Shown piece by piece: positions 24,631 through 33,540 of a stretch of DNA of 64,000 nt; the first letter of the stretch is position 1, and the number at the start of each line of letters is the position of its first letter. The notes beneath the pieces were generated by a model, which ran no database searches, was not told the DNA's origin, and saw only the letters and a list, made by a program, of their open reading frames with translations. Location of the stretch: NCBI RefSeq assembly GCF_002251435.1, contig NZ_NPJI01000110.1:248001-312000 (forward strand). Reading direction: 5' to 3'. Position numbers and translations under genes: made by a program. Source of the DNA: Prevotella sp. P2-180. GTDB taxonomy: Bacteria; Bacteroidota; Bacteroidia; Bacteroidales; Bacteroidaceae.

Positions 24631-25393
24631 TCCGTTGGTTGTATTCAATAATTTTTGCCACTGTTATAAACTTGTAGAAAGCGTAGAGCACGGAGTTAAT
24701 AAAACCAGCCTTACCCTTTCTAATGCCCCCTTTGAAGAAATAGCTGCGTATGAAACGCCAAAGAGGCGAAACCAGGAGGGCTGTTGCGCCGTAGTGTTTT
24801 CCAAAGCGTTTCTTCACCTCGTTGTCGGTGTAGAGGTCGGTCTTTTTTAGACGCATGCTTATCGTGTCGTCTGCCAAATGGATGAAGGCAAGTTCCTTAC
24901 GCTCCTTTGGCAGGTAGCCGAGTGGCCCGTTGACTTGAGGAAAGGTGTGGACATAAGGAGGCCAAGTGGTGCCTTCCTTTATGAAAAAGCGGAGCTGGTA
25001 GTCGGGATAGTCAAACAGACGTTGCATGAAGTAGTCCTTTCGCGGTATGTAAAGGCCTGCAGGACAGTCTGGCTGCGAGATGCGTGAATAGAGATAGTCT
25101 CGAAGCTCGGGTGTAACCAACTCGTCTGCGTCGACAACGAGAACCCAAGGCGACTGGGCTGACTGTATGGCAAAGGTGCGGGCAGGTTCAGCACTTTTGT
25201 GGTCGGCCTTTGGAAATGTCACCACCCTTGCTCCATGTTGTTTTGCTATTTCCACCGTGGCGTCGGTACTTTCCATGTCGCACACCACAATCTCGTCAAA
25301 GTCCTTCACCGACTCCAACACCCTTTTCAGTAGCCTTTCGGCATTGTATGTATTTATGACAACCGATATCTGTTGCCCGTCATTTTTCTTCAT
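24605..25393 (-). CDS. Family 2 glycosyltransferase, WaaE/KdtX-like
   Basis: The start is ATG 25393 (MKKNDGQQISVVINTYN), 262 residues. Motifs: VVCDMESTDATVEIAKQHG and the DXD-type VVDADE. These resemble WaaE-type lipopolysaccharide core glucosyltransferases. A longer frame would start at TTG 25414, but that codon lies inside the -7 promoter box, so it is excluded. The first gene of a two-gene operon with the GT11 enzyme. Confidence 0.87.
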   Translation of the reverse strand: MKKNDGQQISVVINTYNAERLLKRVLESVKDFDEIVVCDMESTDATVEIAKQHGARVVTFPKADHKSAEPARTFAIQSAQSPWVLVVDADELVTPELRDYLYSRISQPDCPAGLYIPRKDYFMQRLFDYPDYQLRFFIKEGTTWPPYVHTFPQVNGPLGYLPKERKELAFIHLADDTISMRLKKTDLYTDNEVKKRFGKHYGATALLVSPLWRFIRSYFFKGGIRKGKAGFINSVLYAFYKFITVAKIIEYNQRNDIRQRQG

Positions 25394-25411
25394 TTGAGAC
25401 ACTTTTGGCTG

Positions 25412-25443
25412 CAAATGTATGAAAAATAATTGAAATACGCAAA
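25412..25443 (-). promoter_or_regulatory. Promoter for the GT2/GT11 operon
   Basis: On the minus strand TTTG (25440-25443), exactly 20 nt, TACATTTG (25412-25419). The best consensus match in this part of the window; it fixes the start codon at 25393. Confidence 0.75.
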
Positions 25444-25476
25444 TATATGGGGATATTTGTTGTTTTCTTCAGTCGG

Positions 25477-26409
25477 TCAGTCGTTTTTTTGAATGCGGAA
25501 TAATATTGAATATTCCAGGGTCAGAGGGCGGTTGTGCATGAAGAATACCGTTCCGTCGACAGGCGATTTTACTTGCTGAATCACGCTGCTATCGTATGGG
25601 TCAAGTATTTGTGCCAGTGTCTCACCTTCGTTTACCCTGTCGCCCACGTTGGCCATGCGGTAGAATATACCTGCGCGTTGTGCCTTCACGTTCACCAGTT
25701 CAGCCTCGTCAAACACGATAGACTCATAGCCTGCCTTTTGCGGCCGATATTTTACTATGCTTATCTTTTTCATGAATCTCAAGATGGCGTCGATGGTCTG
25801 ATTACTGGTCTCATGCTCAACATGGTTGGTTTGTCCAGCGTATATGGAGAATGCTTTTGCACCCCATATCTGCCAATTGTAGTTTAACAGTGTAGTGTCG
25901 AAGGGCAATGGCTTGCGTTTCGTGACAAACGGAAGACCGAAGAGGCAAGCTGTCTTTACATCCTCATATCCAGTGGTGAGCATGCGGACATGTGGCACGA
26001 AGTCGCCCGACATGTAGAAACTGGCAAGCTGGAGTCCGTATTTGAAGTCTTTAATATGTTCAAACAAGGCTGCCGCTATGCGTTGTGTGGTTTCTCCCTT
26101 GTCGTAGCCAGGAAACATGCGGTTAATATCGGTTCCGTCCATTGCCCAAAATCGTTTTGAGACGTTCATGGAGAACGGGTTGCAGGAAGGAATGACGAGA
26201 ATGCTCTTACCTTCTTCGATACAGTCCCTTTGTTCCAGTTCTGTCAGTTTTGCTACCAAACGGGCGCAGATGTATTGTTGCTGTATTTCGTCGCCTCTCA
26301 TGGCACCGACTATTGCCACTGTCTTTTCGCCTTCGCCAAATCGGAATCCTTCAATGTTGAATGTGCCACGATAAGGCGATTCCATTTTGAATATTATTTC
26401 TCTTTTCAT
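25477..26409 (-). CDS. Aspartoacylase/AstE-like M14 protein, zinc ligands altered
   Basis: The start is set at ATG 26409 (MKREIIFKM), 310 residues. It is a succinylglutamate desuccinylase/aspartoacylase-type fold with a C-terminal barrel (VKAQRAGIFYRMANVGDRV, then VKSPVDGTVFF). The first zinc motif reads GAMRGDE where its neighbour has GTHGDE, and the second reads LASFYMSG in place of DIHSSN, so two of the usual ligands are missing. It is either a pseudoenzyme or a divergent subfamily. It belongs to the ATP-grasp operon. Confidence 0.78.
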   Translation of the reverse strand: MKREIIFKMESPYRGTFNIEGFRFGEGEKTVAIVGAMRGDEIQQQYICARLVAKLTELEQRDCIEEGKSILVIPSCNPFSMNVSKRFWAMDGTDINRMFPGYDKGETTQRIAAALFEHIKDFKYGLQLASFYMSGDFVPHVRMLTTGYEDVKTACLFGLPFVTKRKPLPFDTTLLNYNWQIWGAKAFSIYAGQTNHVEHETSNQTIDAILRFMKKISIVKYRPQKAGYESIVFDEAELVNVKAQRAGIFYRMANVGDRVNEGETLAQILDPYDSSVIQQVKSPVDGTVFFMHNRPLTLEYSILFRIQKND

Positions 26410-26420
26410 AATGTTTAAAG

Positions 26421-26452
26421 TTTCCTCATTCCTCATTCCTCACTCTTCATTC
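26421..26452. repeat. Heptanucleotide repeat between the two AstE-like genes
   Basis: About four units of CATTCCT/CACTCTT (period 7), the complement of the GARTGAA repeat at 1401-1529. It covers the last codons and stop of the upstream gene. Confidence 0.75.
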
Positions 26453-27371
26453 TAAACACTCTTGCCATAAGCGAGCCTTCGTAAACGATGGGGTAGGCGC
26501 GTATGGTAAAAAGGTAACCCTCTATGGGAGAAATTACTCGACTAAGTATTTTTCCTGTGAGCGGTTCCACTATCTGTCCTATTTCTTCTCCTTCAGCCAC
26601 GACGATACCGCATTTTAGCTCAGTAATGAACACCCCTGAGGTAGCTGCATTGAGAAATTCCACGTTGTCGCCCTTACATAGCAGTGGCTGGCTTATCTGT
26701 GTTTTGTTTACATATCCCGACCAGACACCCATGTCGGCCATGAGGTTGAAGATTCCGTCGACGAGTCTATAGCACATTTTGTGGTTGATACGTTGTCCTA
26801 CACCCAATTCCACTACCACACAGTCGGTGCCTGTTGAGTTTAGCGAGTGGGCGAGGGTGGATTCGAGCACTGTGGCAGCGTCGTGTACCCAGATGAAGTC
26901 GATGTTGAGCTTTTGCGCTATTGGCACTAGCCGGTCTTCGTCGAGCACATTTATTCTGGCTTGTGGTGTTTCACGCAGGTAGAGATTGCTTGAGTGAATG
27001 TCAATTACGAGGTCGGCTCCCTTTAGGTCTTCTATGATGGCGTATGCCATTTGTTCAGCCACCGATCCCTCCTTGCTTCCGGGAAAGATGCGGTTCATGT
27101 CGAGGTCGAAGTTTGGTATTCCCCGTTGTATGGTATCTATGCCGAGAGGGTTCAGTGCCGGGTATATTTCCACTTGCCCGTTAAGTGAGGAAATGGCTTC
27201 ATTCAGCCTTCTTGCCATCTCGTAGCATACCATTTGTCCTTCGAGTTCGTCGCCGTGTGTTCCTGTGACGATACAAATACGCTTATTTCCCTTCGATCCT
27301 TTAATAATGTTTTTCCTTATCGAAAGCGTCTCGTTTATTGGTAGCTCGGTAGATATTACATTACGAATCAT
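26433..27371 (-). CDS. Aspartoacylase/AstE-like M14 deacylase
   Basis: The start is ATG 27371 (MIRNVISTELPINETLS), 312 residues; its ATGA overlap with the transglutaminase gene supports this over a longer frame. It has zinc motif VTGTHGDELEG (H and E ligands), the second ligand in LVIDIHSSNLY and a catalytic glutamate in VVVELGVG. The family removes acyl groups from N-acyl amino acids or cuts amide bonds. In this operon it probably processes the product of the ATP-grasp ligase, which is an inference. Confidence 0.85.
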   Translation of the reverse strand: MIRNVISTELPINETLSIRKNIIKGSKGNKRICIVTGTHGDELEGQMVCYEMARRLNEAISSLNGQVEIYPALNPLGIDTIQRGIPNFDLDMNRIFPGSKEGSVAEQMAYAIIEDLKGADLVIDIHSSNLYLRETPQARINVLDEDRLVPIAQKLNIDFIWVHDAATVLESTLAHSLNSTGTDCVVVELGVGQRINHKMCYRLVDGIFNLMADMGVWSGYVNKTQISQPLLCKGDNVEFLNAATSGVFITELKCGIVVAEGEEIGQIVEPLTGKILSRVISPIEGYLFTIRAYPIVYEGSLMARVFRMKSEE

Positions 27372-28141
27372 ATTTCTTTTAGTGTTACATTTATTTGAGT
27401 TTGCTGAAGTGCGTTGCCTATGTATACACCTCGGTTGACAGGACAGTCGAACGCATCGCGTCCGTGAGCTATCTTTACGTATCCGTAGCTTATCCGGCAG
27501 TTGTTGGTAGGATCGAATCCTATCCAGCTGTATCCGTCGTGTATCTCTACCCATGCATGGGTCTCGCCTGTGCCTTCCATGAATCCGCATACATATCTTG
27601 CCGCGATGCCGTTAATCCGGCAGATGGCAATCATCAGGTGTGCATAGTCTTGGCATACACCTTTTTTTAGGCGGTAGACCTCCATTGCTGGAGTGTCTAC
27701 CGTCGTCGTCAGAGGCATATAATTCATTAGAGCATACACTTCTTTACAGATGTTCATGGCCTCTTCTACCACATTGCCACTATTGTGCTTGTTTTCCCAT
27801 TCGGCCGCCTGCTCGTTGTCGAGCGAGGTGAGTGGGGTGGGAATGAGGTATATGGGCGAGATGCCGCGTGGAGTTCGTGTCACGTACTGCGACATTTCCA
27901 CTATGCCTGTGCTTACGTAGGCCAGCGCCGTGTGTTCATCACGTTGTCCGCCATATATAAGGCGGTTGCCGAAAGAGTCTACGTCACGTGAGATGTTGTA
28001 TCCTGGTGAAACTATAAGGTGTTCCTCGTCAATGCGCATATAACTGCCTGTCATCGGTTGGCAACGGAGCAACAGGTAGTGGTTTATAACCGGCTGACTG
28101 AACGTGACGATGGTTTGGTAGTTATACAAGTATCGTTTCAT
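27368..28141 (-). CDS. Transglutaminase-like protein of an ATP-grasp operon
   Basis: A 257-residue bacterial transglutaminase-like enzyme. The Cys-His-Asp triad is C163 in GVCQDYAHL, H195 in GETHAWVEI and D210 in GFDPTNN. The N-terminal region is a beta-rich domain as in other members of this group. It has no signal peptide and should be cytoplasmic, acting as a peptidase or amide-transfer enzyme. It overlaps both neighbours by 4 nt (ATGA). Confidence 0.92.
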   Translation of the reverse strand: MKRYLYNYQTIVTFSQPVINHYLLLRCQPMTGSYMRIDEEHLIVSPGYNISRDVDSFGNRLIYGGQRDEHTALAYVSTGIVEMSQYVTRTPRGISPIYLIPTPLTSLDNEQAAEWENKHNSGNVVEEAMNICKEVYALMNYMPLTTTVDTPAMEVYRLKKGVCQDYAHLMIAICRINGIAARYVCGFMEGTGETHAWVEIHDGYSWIGFDPTNNCRISYGYVKIAHGRDAFDCPVNRGVYIGNALQQTQINVTLKEI

Positions 28142-28836
28142 ACTCTCACTAATTGATTGACGTATTTGATGAGTTTTGTCTTGTATTCGTCGTTTCCAAG
28201 ATCATACTTTTCCAACGTGATGAGGCTATCGAGTTGTGAGCTGATATTTTCGTCGAGAGCTCCACTCATGTTCTTGCAGTATCTCTTTAGTGAGTCGTAG
28301 GCCAATGCCACTCGTCTGAACGGATAGTTGAACCTTATCTGCATGTCGAGATTCTCGATGTTTCGGCCTATCATCATGATGTCGAGTGCCTTGTGGTTTT
28401 GCAGTCGCTGTTCTGCCGAGCCCCAGAATGCGAGGGCCCAATCTATTACAGGTTGCAGGTGGCTGATGTTCACTGTAGCTTCCTGCTTGCATTTCTTAAG
28501 CAGGGCGACGCTCATTTCGAGATAACTCAGAGTTTCCGACATGATGTCTTCGCGAAGCAGTATGGCATTGTCCATGGCGAATTTCTGTGCTGAGAGCACC
28601 GAGCATGGGTTTGTATCATCGTAGAGCATACCGAAAGTAAACTCCTCGTTTGTTTTGTAAATACCTGTGGCGTCGAGTTTTGACCAGAATTCGGTGTAGT
28701 CGTCTGGTTCGCCGTCAATCATTTCATCGAAACACTTGTTCAGTTGGTGCAGTGTAAGATAAACTCTGCATTCGTATCTTCCGAGCCAGTAGAGCCTATT
28801 GGCTTTTGTGGCTGATATTATATCACTTTTAACCAT
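28138..28836 (-). CDS. Alpha-E domain protein (DUF403)
   Basis: A 232-residue all-helical protein with the opening KANRLYWLGRYECRVYLTL, typical of the alpha-E family. It has no known enzymatic activity. It nearly always accompanies circularly permuted ATP-grasp and transglutaminase genes and probably forms a complex with them. Four-nt overlap with the transglutaminase gene. Confidence 0.9.
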   Translation of the reverse strand: MVKSDIISATKANRLYWLGRYECRVYLTLHQLNKCFDEMIDGEPDDYTEFWSKLDATGIYKTNEEFTFGMLYDDTNPCSVLSAQKFAMDNAILLREDIMSETLSYLEMSVALLKKCKQEATVNISHLQPVIDWALAFWGSAEQRLQNHKALDIMMIGRNIENLDMQIRFNYPFRRVALAYDSLKRYCKNMSGALDENISSQLDSLITLEKYDLGNDEYKTKLIKYVNQLVRV

Positions 28837-28838
28837 AA

Positions 28839-28877
28839 TTCAATCTTCAACTTTCAACTTTCAATTTTCAACTTTCA
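28839..28877. repeat. Heptanucleotide repeat CAACTTT
   Basis: About five units of CAACTTT/CAATTTT (period 7), between the alpha-E and ATP-grasp genes and running over the latter's stop codon. Confidence 0.7.
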
Positions 28878-30195
28878 TAACCCATGTATCCTTGAATCCT
28901 CCTCCTTGGGAAGAGTTGACCACGAAAGAGTCGGGGTTACGTGAGAAACGTGTGAGTCCGCTTTTCCATACTTTCGTCTCCTTTCCCGTAACCACGAAAG
29001 CTCTCAGGTCAGCCTTTCTCCAAACGAGTTCTTCACCCTCGAGTATTTCCAGGTCTTTGAAGTCCACAACTTCCTGTGCAATCCATCTTCTTGGGAATTT
29101 CACTATCAGCTGTCGTAACTCCTCAAGTTTCTCCTTCGGGAGTTCCGATCCGAACACCACTCCGTAGCCTCCAGCCTCGCTTACGTCTTTTATCACGAGC
29201 TTGTCCAGGTTTTCCATTACATAGTCGTAATCCTGCTTGAAATAAGGCAGGTAAGTGGGCGCGTTTTGCAGAATGGAATCTTCACCGAGGTAGTATTTCA
29301 CCATTTTGGGCACAAAATAGTAGATGCCTTTGTCGTCGGCTACTCCGTTGCCAATAGCGTTGATGAGTGCCACGTTGCCTGCGCGGTAAGCCTGCATGAT
29401 ATTCGGTACTCCAAGTAGTGATGAGGGTTCGAACGTCATCGGGTCCATGTATTCGTCGCTGATTCGGCGGTATATGCAACCTACACGTATCTTTTCCTTA
29501 TACATACCACCATAGTACACCTTGTCGTCTTCCACGAAGAGGTCGCCTGGGTAGGCTAATGTTGCTCCAGTCTTCTCTGCGAAGTAAGAATGTTCGAAGA
29601 ATGCGGAGTTGTAGCGGCCTGGCGTCAGTATGACAGCAATGCCGCGGTGGTCGTTCATGTCGTCCATCATCTCGCGCAACAAGTCGGCATAGTCGCGATT
29701 GTCGGCAACATCGTTTGTCGCAAAGGTATTCGGCGACACCTTGCGTGTTATCCTTCTCGCCATCATAGGATAGCTTGCTCCAGAAGGAATACGCAGATTG
29801 TCCTCCAGTACATACCATTGTCCGTCCTTTCCTTCCACAAGGTCGATGCCCGAGATGTGCGAATAAACGCGTCCTTTAGGGCTGATGCCCTCGCACACTG
29901 GCATATATCCTTTGGAAGAATATACGAATTCCTCTGGCACCACTCCGTCTTTCACTATGCGTTTGTCGTGATAGATGTCCCAAAGAAACATGTTAAGAGC
30001 CTCTACACGTTGTTTAAGTCCTCGCTCAAGGTAGTCCCAATCTTTCTTGCTGATGATGCGCGGGACGGAGTCGAACGGGAACAGTTGTTCGTTGAACACT
30101 CCTTTTTTGTAAACACCGAAACGTACTCCAAACCTTTCGAGCATCTTGTTTACGGTGTCCCTGCTGTCGGTTAATTCCTTAATTTTTACTGCCAT
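28861..30195 (-). CDS. Circularly permuted ATP-grasp ligase (type 2)
   Basis: A 444-residue enzyme of the DUF404/DUF407 group. Conserved parts: LERGLKQRVEALNMFLWDIY, SGIDLVEGKDGQWYVLEDN, and GRYNSAFFEHSYFAEKTGA. ATP-grasp enzymes of this class are predicted to join an amino acid or peptide through an acyl phosphate. It heads the operon ATP-grasp / alpha-E / transglutaminase / AstE / AstE-like, recognised in comparative genomics as a peptide-synthesis or tagging system. Product unknown. Confidence 0.92.
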   Translation of the reverse strand: MAVKIKELTDSRDTVNKMLERFGVRFGVYKKGVFNEQLFPFDSVPRIISKKDWDYLERGLKQRVEALNMFLWDIYHDKRIVKDGVVPEEFVYSSKGYMPVCEGISPKGRVYSHISGIDLVEGKDGQWYVLEDNLRIPSGASYPMMARRITRKVSPNTFATNDVADNRDYADLLREMMDDMNDHRGIAVILTPGRYNSAFFEHSYFAEKTGATLAYPGDLFVEDDKVYYGGMYKEKIRVGCIYRRISDEYMDPMTFEPSSLLGVPNIMQAYRAGNVALINAIGNGVADDKGIYYFVPKMVKYYLGEDSILQNAPTYLPYFKQDYDYVMENLDKLVIKDVSEAGGYGVVFGSELPKEKLEELRQLIVKFPRRWIAQEVVDFKDLEILEGEELVWRKADLRAFVVTGKETKVWKSGLTRFSRNPDSFVVNSSQGGGFKDTWVMKVEN

Positions 30196-30272
30196 TTTTC
30201 CTTTCTCCTTTGTGTTTGCTCTAAATGATTAATATTACCCTGCTTTGACACTATATATTTCTTTTTTCGCTG

Positions 30273-30304
30273 CAAAGGTAAGCAAAATGTTAATAGTAAG
30301 CAAG
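30273..30304 (-). promoter_or_regulatory. Promoter for the ATP-grasp operon
   Basis: On the minus strand CTTG (30301-30304), 20 nt, TACCTTTG (30273-30280), 77 nt upstream of the ATG. The gap 30196-30548 holds this and the divergent promoter below; nothing else is seen in it. Confidence 0.65.
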
Positions 30305-30483
30305 TATTTCTGGCAAAATGTATCTTGATATTTTAAATTAGTAACATAATGTCTAACTTTGATTTGATATTCTTACAGTCTGTTCATTCTTAGCCTGCCT
30401 CTTGTAACAAATAGATACTTATCCTGTTTATCTTCTTTTGTCTGCTATAGAAAGTGCAGTTTATGAAAAAATAACTATAAAGG

Positions 30484-30515
30484 TTTGGATGATGAAACTA
30501 TTTGCTGTAACTTTG
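30484..30515 (+). promoter_or_regulatory. Promoter for the flavodoxin-like gene
   Basis: TTTG (30484-30487), 20 nt, TAACTTTG (30508-30515), 33 nt before the ATG. Full consensus. Confidence 0.75.
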
Positions 30516-30548
30516 CACCACAAAAACTAATAAGGAAAGAAAAGAAAT

Positions 30549-31172
30549 ATGAAAGTACTATTGGTAAACGGCAGCCAGCATCCCAATGGCTGCACTTATA
30601 CTGCCCTCGAAGAAGTGGCGCAGGAATTACAGCGACAGGGTATTGAGACAGAGCATTTCTGGTGTGGCAACAAAGCTATAATGGGATGTGTGGGCTGTGG
30701 ACATTGTAGTAAGGACAAACGTTGTTGGAACGATAACGACACGGTGAACAACTTCCTTGAAAAGGTGGCCGACACCGACGCCTTTGTGTTTGGAACTCCA
30801 GTGCACTTTGCTGGTACATCGGGATTCATAAAGCCGTTCATGGATCGTGCGTTCTGTTCAAAAGCCTCAATGTTTTTCAATAAGCCGGCTGCTGCCATCG
30901 TAAGTTGTAGAAGAGGTGGCGCACAGGGGGCTTTCGAAGACATGAACCGCTATTTCACCATTGCATGCATGCCAGTGGTTTCGTCGAAATATTGGAACGA
31001 GGTGCATGGAAATACTCCTGAAGAGGTAAAGCAAGACTTGGAAGGTATGCAGACCATGAGACAACTGGCCCGCAACATGGCGTGGATGCTGAAGTGTATT
31101 GAGGCAGGACGCAATGCCGGTGTACAATTGCCAGAACATGAGACTCCAGTGAAGACTAACTTCATCAGATAG
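30549..31172 (+). CDS. Flavodoxin-like NAD(P)H-dependent oxidoreductase
   Basis: A 207-residue FMN_red/flavodoxin-fold protein. FMN phosphate loop NGSQHPNGCTYTAL (about 7-20), then a CVGCGHCSKDKRC cysteine cluster (47-59) as in iron-sulfur flavoproteins, and FGTPVHFAGTSG for flavin contacts. It probably reduces quinones or other small electrophiles or passes electrons to an iron-sulfur partner. Single-gene unit with its own promoter. Confidence 0.88.
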   Translation: MKVLLVNGSQHPNGCTYTALEEVAQELQRQGIETEHFWCGNKAIMGCVGCGHCSKDKRCWNDNDTVNNFLEKVADTDAFVFGTPVHFAGTSGFIKPFMDRAFCSKASMFFNKPAAAIVSCRRGGAQGAFEDMNRYFTIACMPVVSSKYWNEVHGNTPEEVKQDLEGMQTMRQLARNMAWMLKCIEAGRNAGVQLPEHETPVKTNFIR

Positions 31173-31253
31173 CATCTTTGGAATGTAGAGGTTACAATTT
31201 GTCGTATAAACATTAAAGTGTCGTTAAAATATAAAAAATATTTGGCGTTTTTG

Positions 31254-31283
31254 TTGCAAATAATAAGATAAATGGTTATATTT
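31254..31283 (+). promoter_or_regulatory. Promoter for the 92-residue gene
   Basis: TTG (31254-31256), 19 nt, TATATTTG (31276-31283). Confidence 0.55.
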
Positions 31284-31324
31284 GCACTGCTTAACACTAA
31301 ATGTCACTAATAAATAAAGGTACT

Positions 31325-31600
31325 ATGAATTGTAACTTGCAAACTATCCAAAAATGCCTTGATGACTATATGTCAAAGAAAGGCAAAACTTCAATTGGCG
31401 ATATAGAAGCCAACATGGCGTTGGCCGTTGCCGGAGTAATGAACGACGATCAAGCACACCCAGGACGACCGCTTAGGGAACTGTTGAGAAAGCTGCGCGA
31501 CACCAATGTTCTTCCACAGAACGTCAAACAACTTTATGGCTCTTGGACAATAAACCATTCAAAGACTATTGCCAAGGTGCTACAGATACTACAGTTCTGA
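31325..31600 (+). CDS. Small conserved-type protein of unknown function
   Basis: The start is taken at ATG 31325 (MNCNLQTIQKCLDDYMSKKG), giving 91 residues; an in-frame ATG at 31301 would add eight. Predicted mostly helical, soluble and basic in the C-terminal half. No family is recognised. It has its own promoter and a terminator at 31632, so it is a monocistronic gene. Confidence 0.75.
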   Translation: MNCNLQTIQKCLDDYMSKKGKTSIGDIEANMALAVAGVMNDDQAHPGRPLRELLRKLRDTNVLPQNVKQLYGSWTINHSKTIAKVLQILQF

Positions 31601-31631
31601 AAACACTTATAAAAGTGTAAAACAACAATAA

Positions 31632-31670
31632 AAAGGCGGCTTAAACGTTAATTTCGGTTAAGCTGCCTTT
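31632..31670 (+). terminator. Terminator after the small gene
   Basis: A 13-bp stem AAAGGCGGCTTAA / TTAAGCTGCCTTT with one G-T pair and a 13-nt loop. Confidence 0.8.
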
Positions 31671-31728
31671 ACTTATACGAGTTTAATACGTCATATAATC
31701 GTTAACATATAGAAAAACAGATATTAAT

Positions 31729-32577
31729 ATGAACAAGAGTGTATTTATTATTTCACTGTCAGCTGTTCTTTTTATGAGCAGCTGCGCAAGCAAGAAAGAT
31801 CTGGAAAACTGCCAGAACGAGAACCGCGAGCTTACCCGTAACTACCAGGACGCAAAAGAGCAACTGGCAGCCAACAAGGCACGAATCTCATCGCTTGAAG
31901 ACCAGTTGGCACAGCAGAAGAAAGATTATGCCGCACTGCAGAGCTCTCTCGACAAGAGCCTTAGCAACGCCAGTCAGAACAATGTGAGCATCGAGAAGCT
32001 CGTAGACCAGATAAACGAGTCGAACCAGTATATCCGTCATCTCGTGGAAGTAAAGAGCAAGAGCGACTCGCTCAATATGGTGCTCACCAACAATCTCACA
32101 CGCTCGCTGAGTAAGGAGGAAATGAAAGAGGTGGATGTGCAGGTGCTCAAGGGCGTAGTATACATTTCTCTAGCCGACAACATGCTCTATAAGAGTGGTT
32201 CATACGAGATTAACGACCGTGCGGCTGAAACTCTCAGCAAGATCGCAAAGATTATTAAGGACTACAAGGACTATGATGTGCTGATAGAGGGTAACACCGA
32301 TGATGTGCCGGTGAACTCTGCAGCCGCATCGATGAAGAACATTAGAAACAATTGGGATCTCTCCTGCCTTCGTGCTTCAAGCGTGGTACAGGCATTGCAG
32401 AACGAGTATGGAGTAGACCCGAAACGTTTAACAGCAGGAGGCCGTGGCGAGTATAATCCGCTTACGAGCAATAATACTGAGGTGGGTAAGCAGCGAAACC
32501 GCCGCACTCAGATTATCATCACACCTAAACTCGACCAGTTTATGGACCTTATAGACAAGGCTCCCGATGCTGAGTAA
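31729..32577 (+). CDS. OmpA-family outer-membrane lipoprotein
   Basis: A 282-residue protein with a lipobox (VLFMSSC, Cys at about 19), a coiled coil (about 24-105) and a C-terminal OmpA peptidoglycan-binding domain (about 150-270, with VLIEGNTDDVPV, LRASSVVQAL and LTAGGRGEYNP then NRRTQIII). It tethers the outer membrane to peptidoglycan. The TD-x10-L-x2-R-A pattern of diaminopimelate binding is present. Single-gene unit between two terminators. Confidence 0.92.
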   Translation: MNKSVFIISLSAVLFMSSCASKKDLENCQNENRELTRNYQDAKEQLAANKARISSLEDQLAQQKKDYAALQSSLDKSLSNASQNNVSIEKLVDQINESNQYIRHLVEVKSKSDSLNMVLTNNLTRSLSKEEMKEVDVQVLKGVVYISLADNMLYKSGSYEINDRAAETLSKIAKIIKDYKDYDVLIEGNTDDVPVNSAAASMKNIRNNWDLSCLRASSVVQALQNEYGVDPKRLTAGGRGEYNPLTSNNTEVGKQRNRRTQIIITPKLDQFMDLIDKAPDAE

Positions 32578-32661
32578 TCCAGCCTTGGTATAATAAAGTA
32601 TCATGTTGTTTTTACATACACTTTTTACATTTTCTCATAATAAAAATATAAACTAATTTAA

Positions 32662-32699
32662 GCCCGGTATCATCCGTGAGGATGGTACCGGGCCTTTTT
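32662..32699 (+). terminator. Terminator of the OmpA gene
   Basis: Arms GCCCGGTATCATCC / GGATGGTACCGGGC with a GTGA loop, followed by CTTTTTT. Confidence 0.92.
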
Positions 32700-32769
32700 T
32701 ATGCTCGGCATGAGCATTGTAAAGTTATCAAAACAGGAACCGACGTATGCAAAACCGCATGTACGATGA

Positions 32770-33540
32770 TCAATGGCGTTTCAATCGAGCGTTGAGCTGG
32801 ATAATCGACGGAATGAAGATGCAAAGCGAGAACAGGATGCTCAGTAGCAGCGACTGATTGTTGCCACCGTAGAGGTCTGTGAGCTTCATCTGAGGGTCGG
32901 GTAGAATGAGAATAAAGAAATAGGCTATGGTATTGTTAAGCCAATGGAAAACGATGCAAGGTATTGTACTGCCAGCCCTGTAATATATCCATCCGAGTAT
33001 TATTCCTACCAGAAAGGCTTGGGGCATCTGTGCCGGATTGATATGTATTAAGGCAAAGAGAATGGCTGAAACGACTATTGCAACCCAATGGTATGTTGTT
33101 GTGTCGAGCAATCTGCGAAGAATGGCTCCACGAAAAACTATCTCCTCGGCCACTGGTGTGGTAATGGCCAATATGAAATATCCACCTGGAGTGTGAACCA
33201 TTTTCAATAAAATGTCAGACGTAATGTCGGGCAAGTCTGGCAACTGCTCCTGTAACCACACTGCAGGAATGATCACTCCCGCCGCTGCACCCAAAGTCCA
33301 TCCTAAGGATGCCATGGGTCTGTCTTTTAAGAAGTTACGTCCTACGTGACCCCAGCGGCGCCAAAGAAATAGCACTATGACAATGAGGTTTGTAAGACCA
33401 GACGATACTATTAGAGCCACCGGATGGTCGCCCTTAACTCCAAACAATGGCGCTATGGTGTCAGTTATTCGCGACAATACTATCATCAAGGCCATAAAGA
33501 CCGCGAGATAGAAAATAATATCATATACTGTTTTTTTCAT
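32770..33540 (-). CDS. CPBP-family intramembrane metalloprotease
   Basis: A 256-residue polytopic protein of the CAAX-protease/bacteriocin-processing (Abi) family. The active site motif is EEIVFRGAILRRL, followed by FALIHIN (metal-binding His) and FHWLNN. Usually a membrane peptidase; the substrate is unknown. It overlaps ribF by 4 nt, as the last gene of the ATPase-ribF-CPBP chain. Confidence 0.9.
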   Translation of the reverse strand: MKKTVYDIIFYLAVFMALMIVLSRITDTIAPLFGVKGDHPVALIVSSGLTNLIVIVLFLWRRWGHVGRNFLKDRPMASLGWTLGAAAGVIIPAVWLQEQLPDLPDITSDILLKMVHTPGGYFILAITTPVAEEIVFRGAILRRLLDTTTYHWVAIVVSAILFALIHINPAQMPQAFLVGIILGWIYYRAGSTIPCIVFHWLNNTIAYFFILILPDPQMKLTDLYGGNNQSLLLSILFSLCIFIPSIIQLNARLKRH

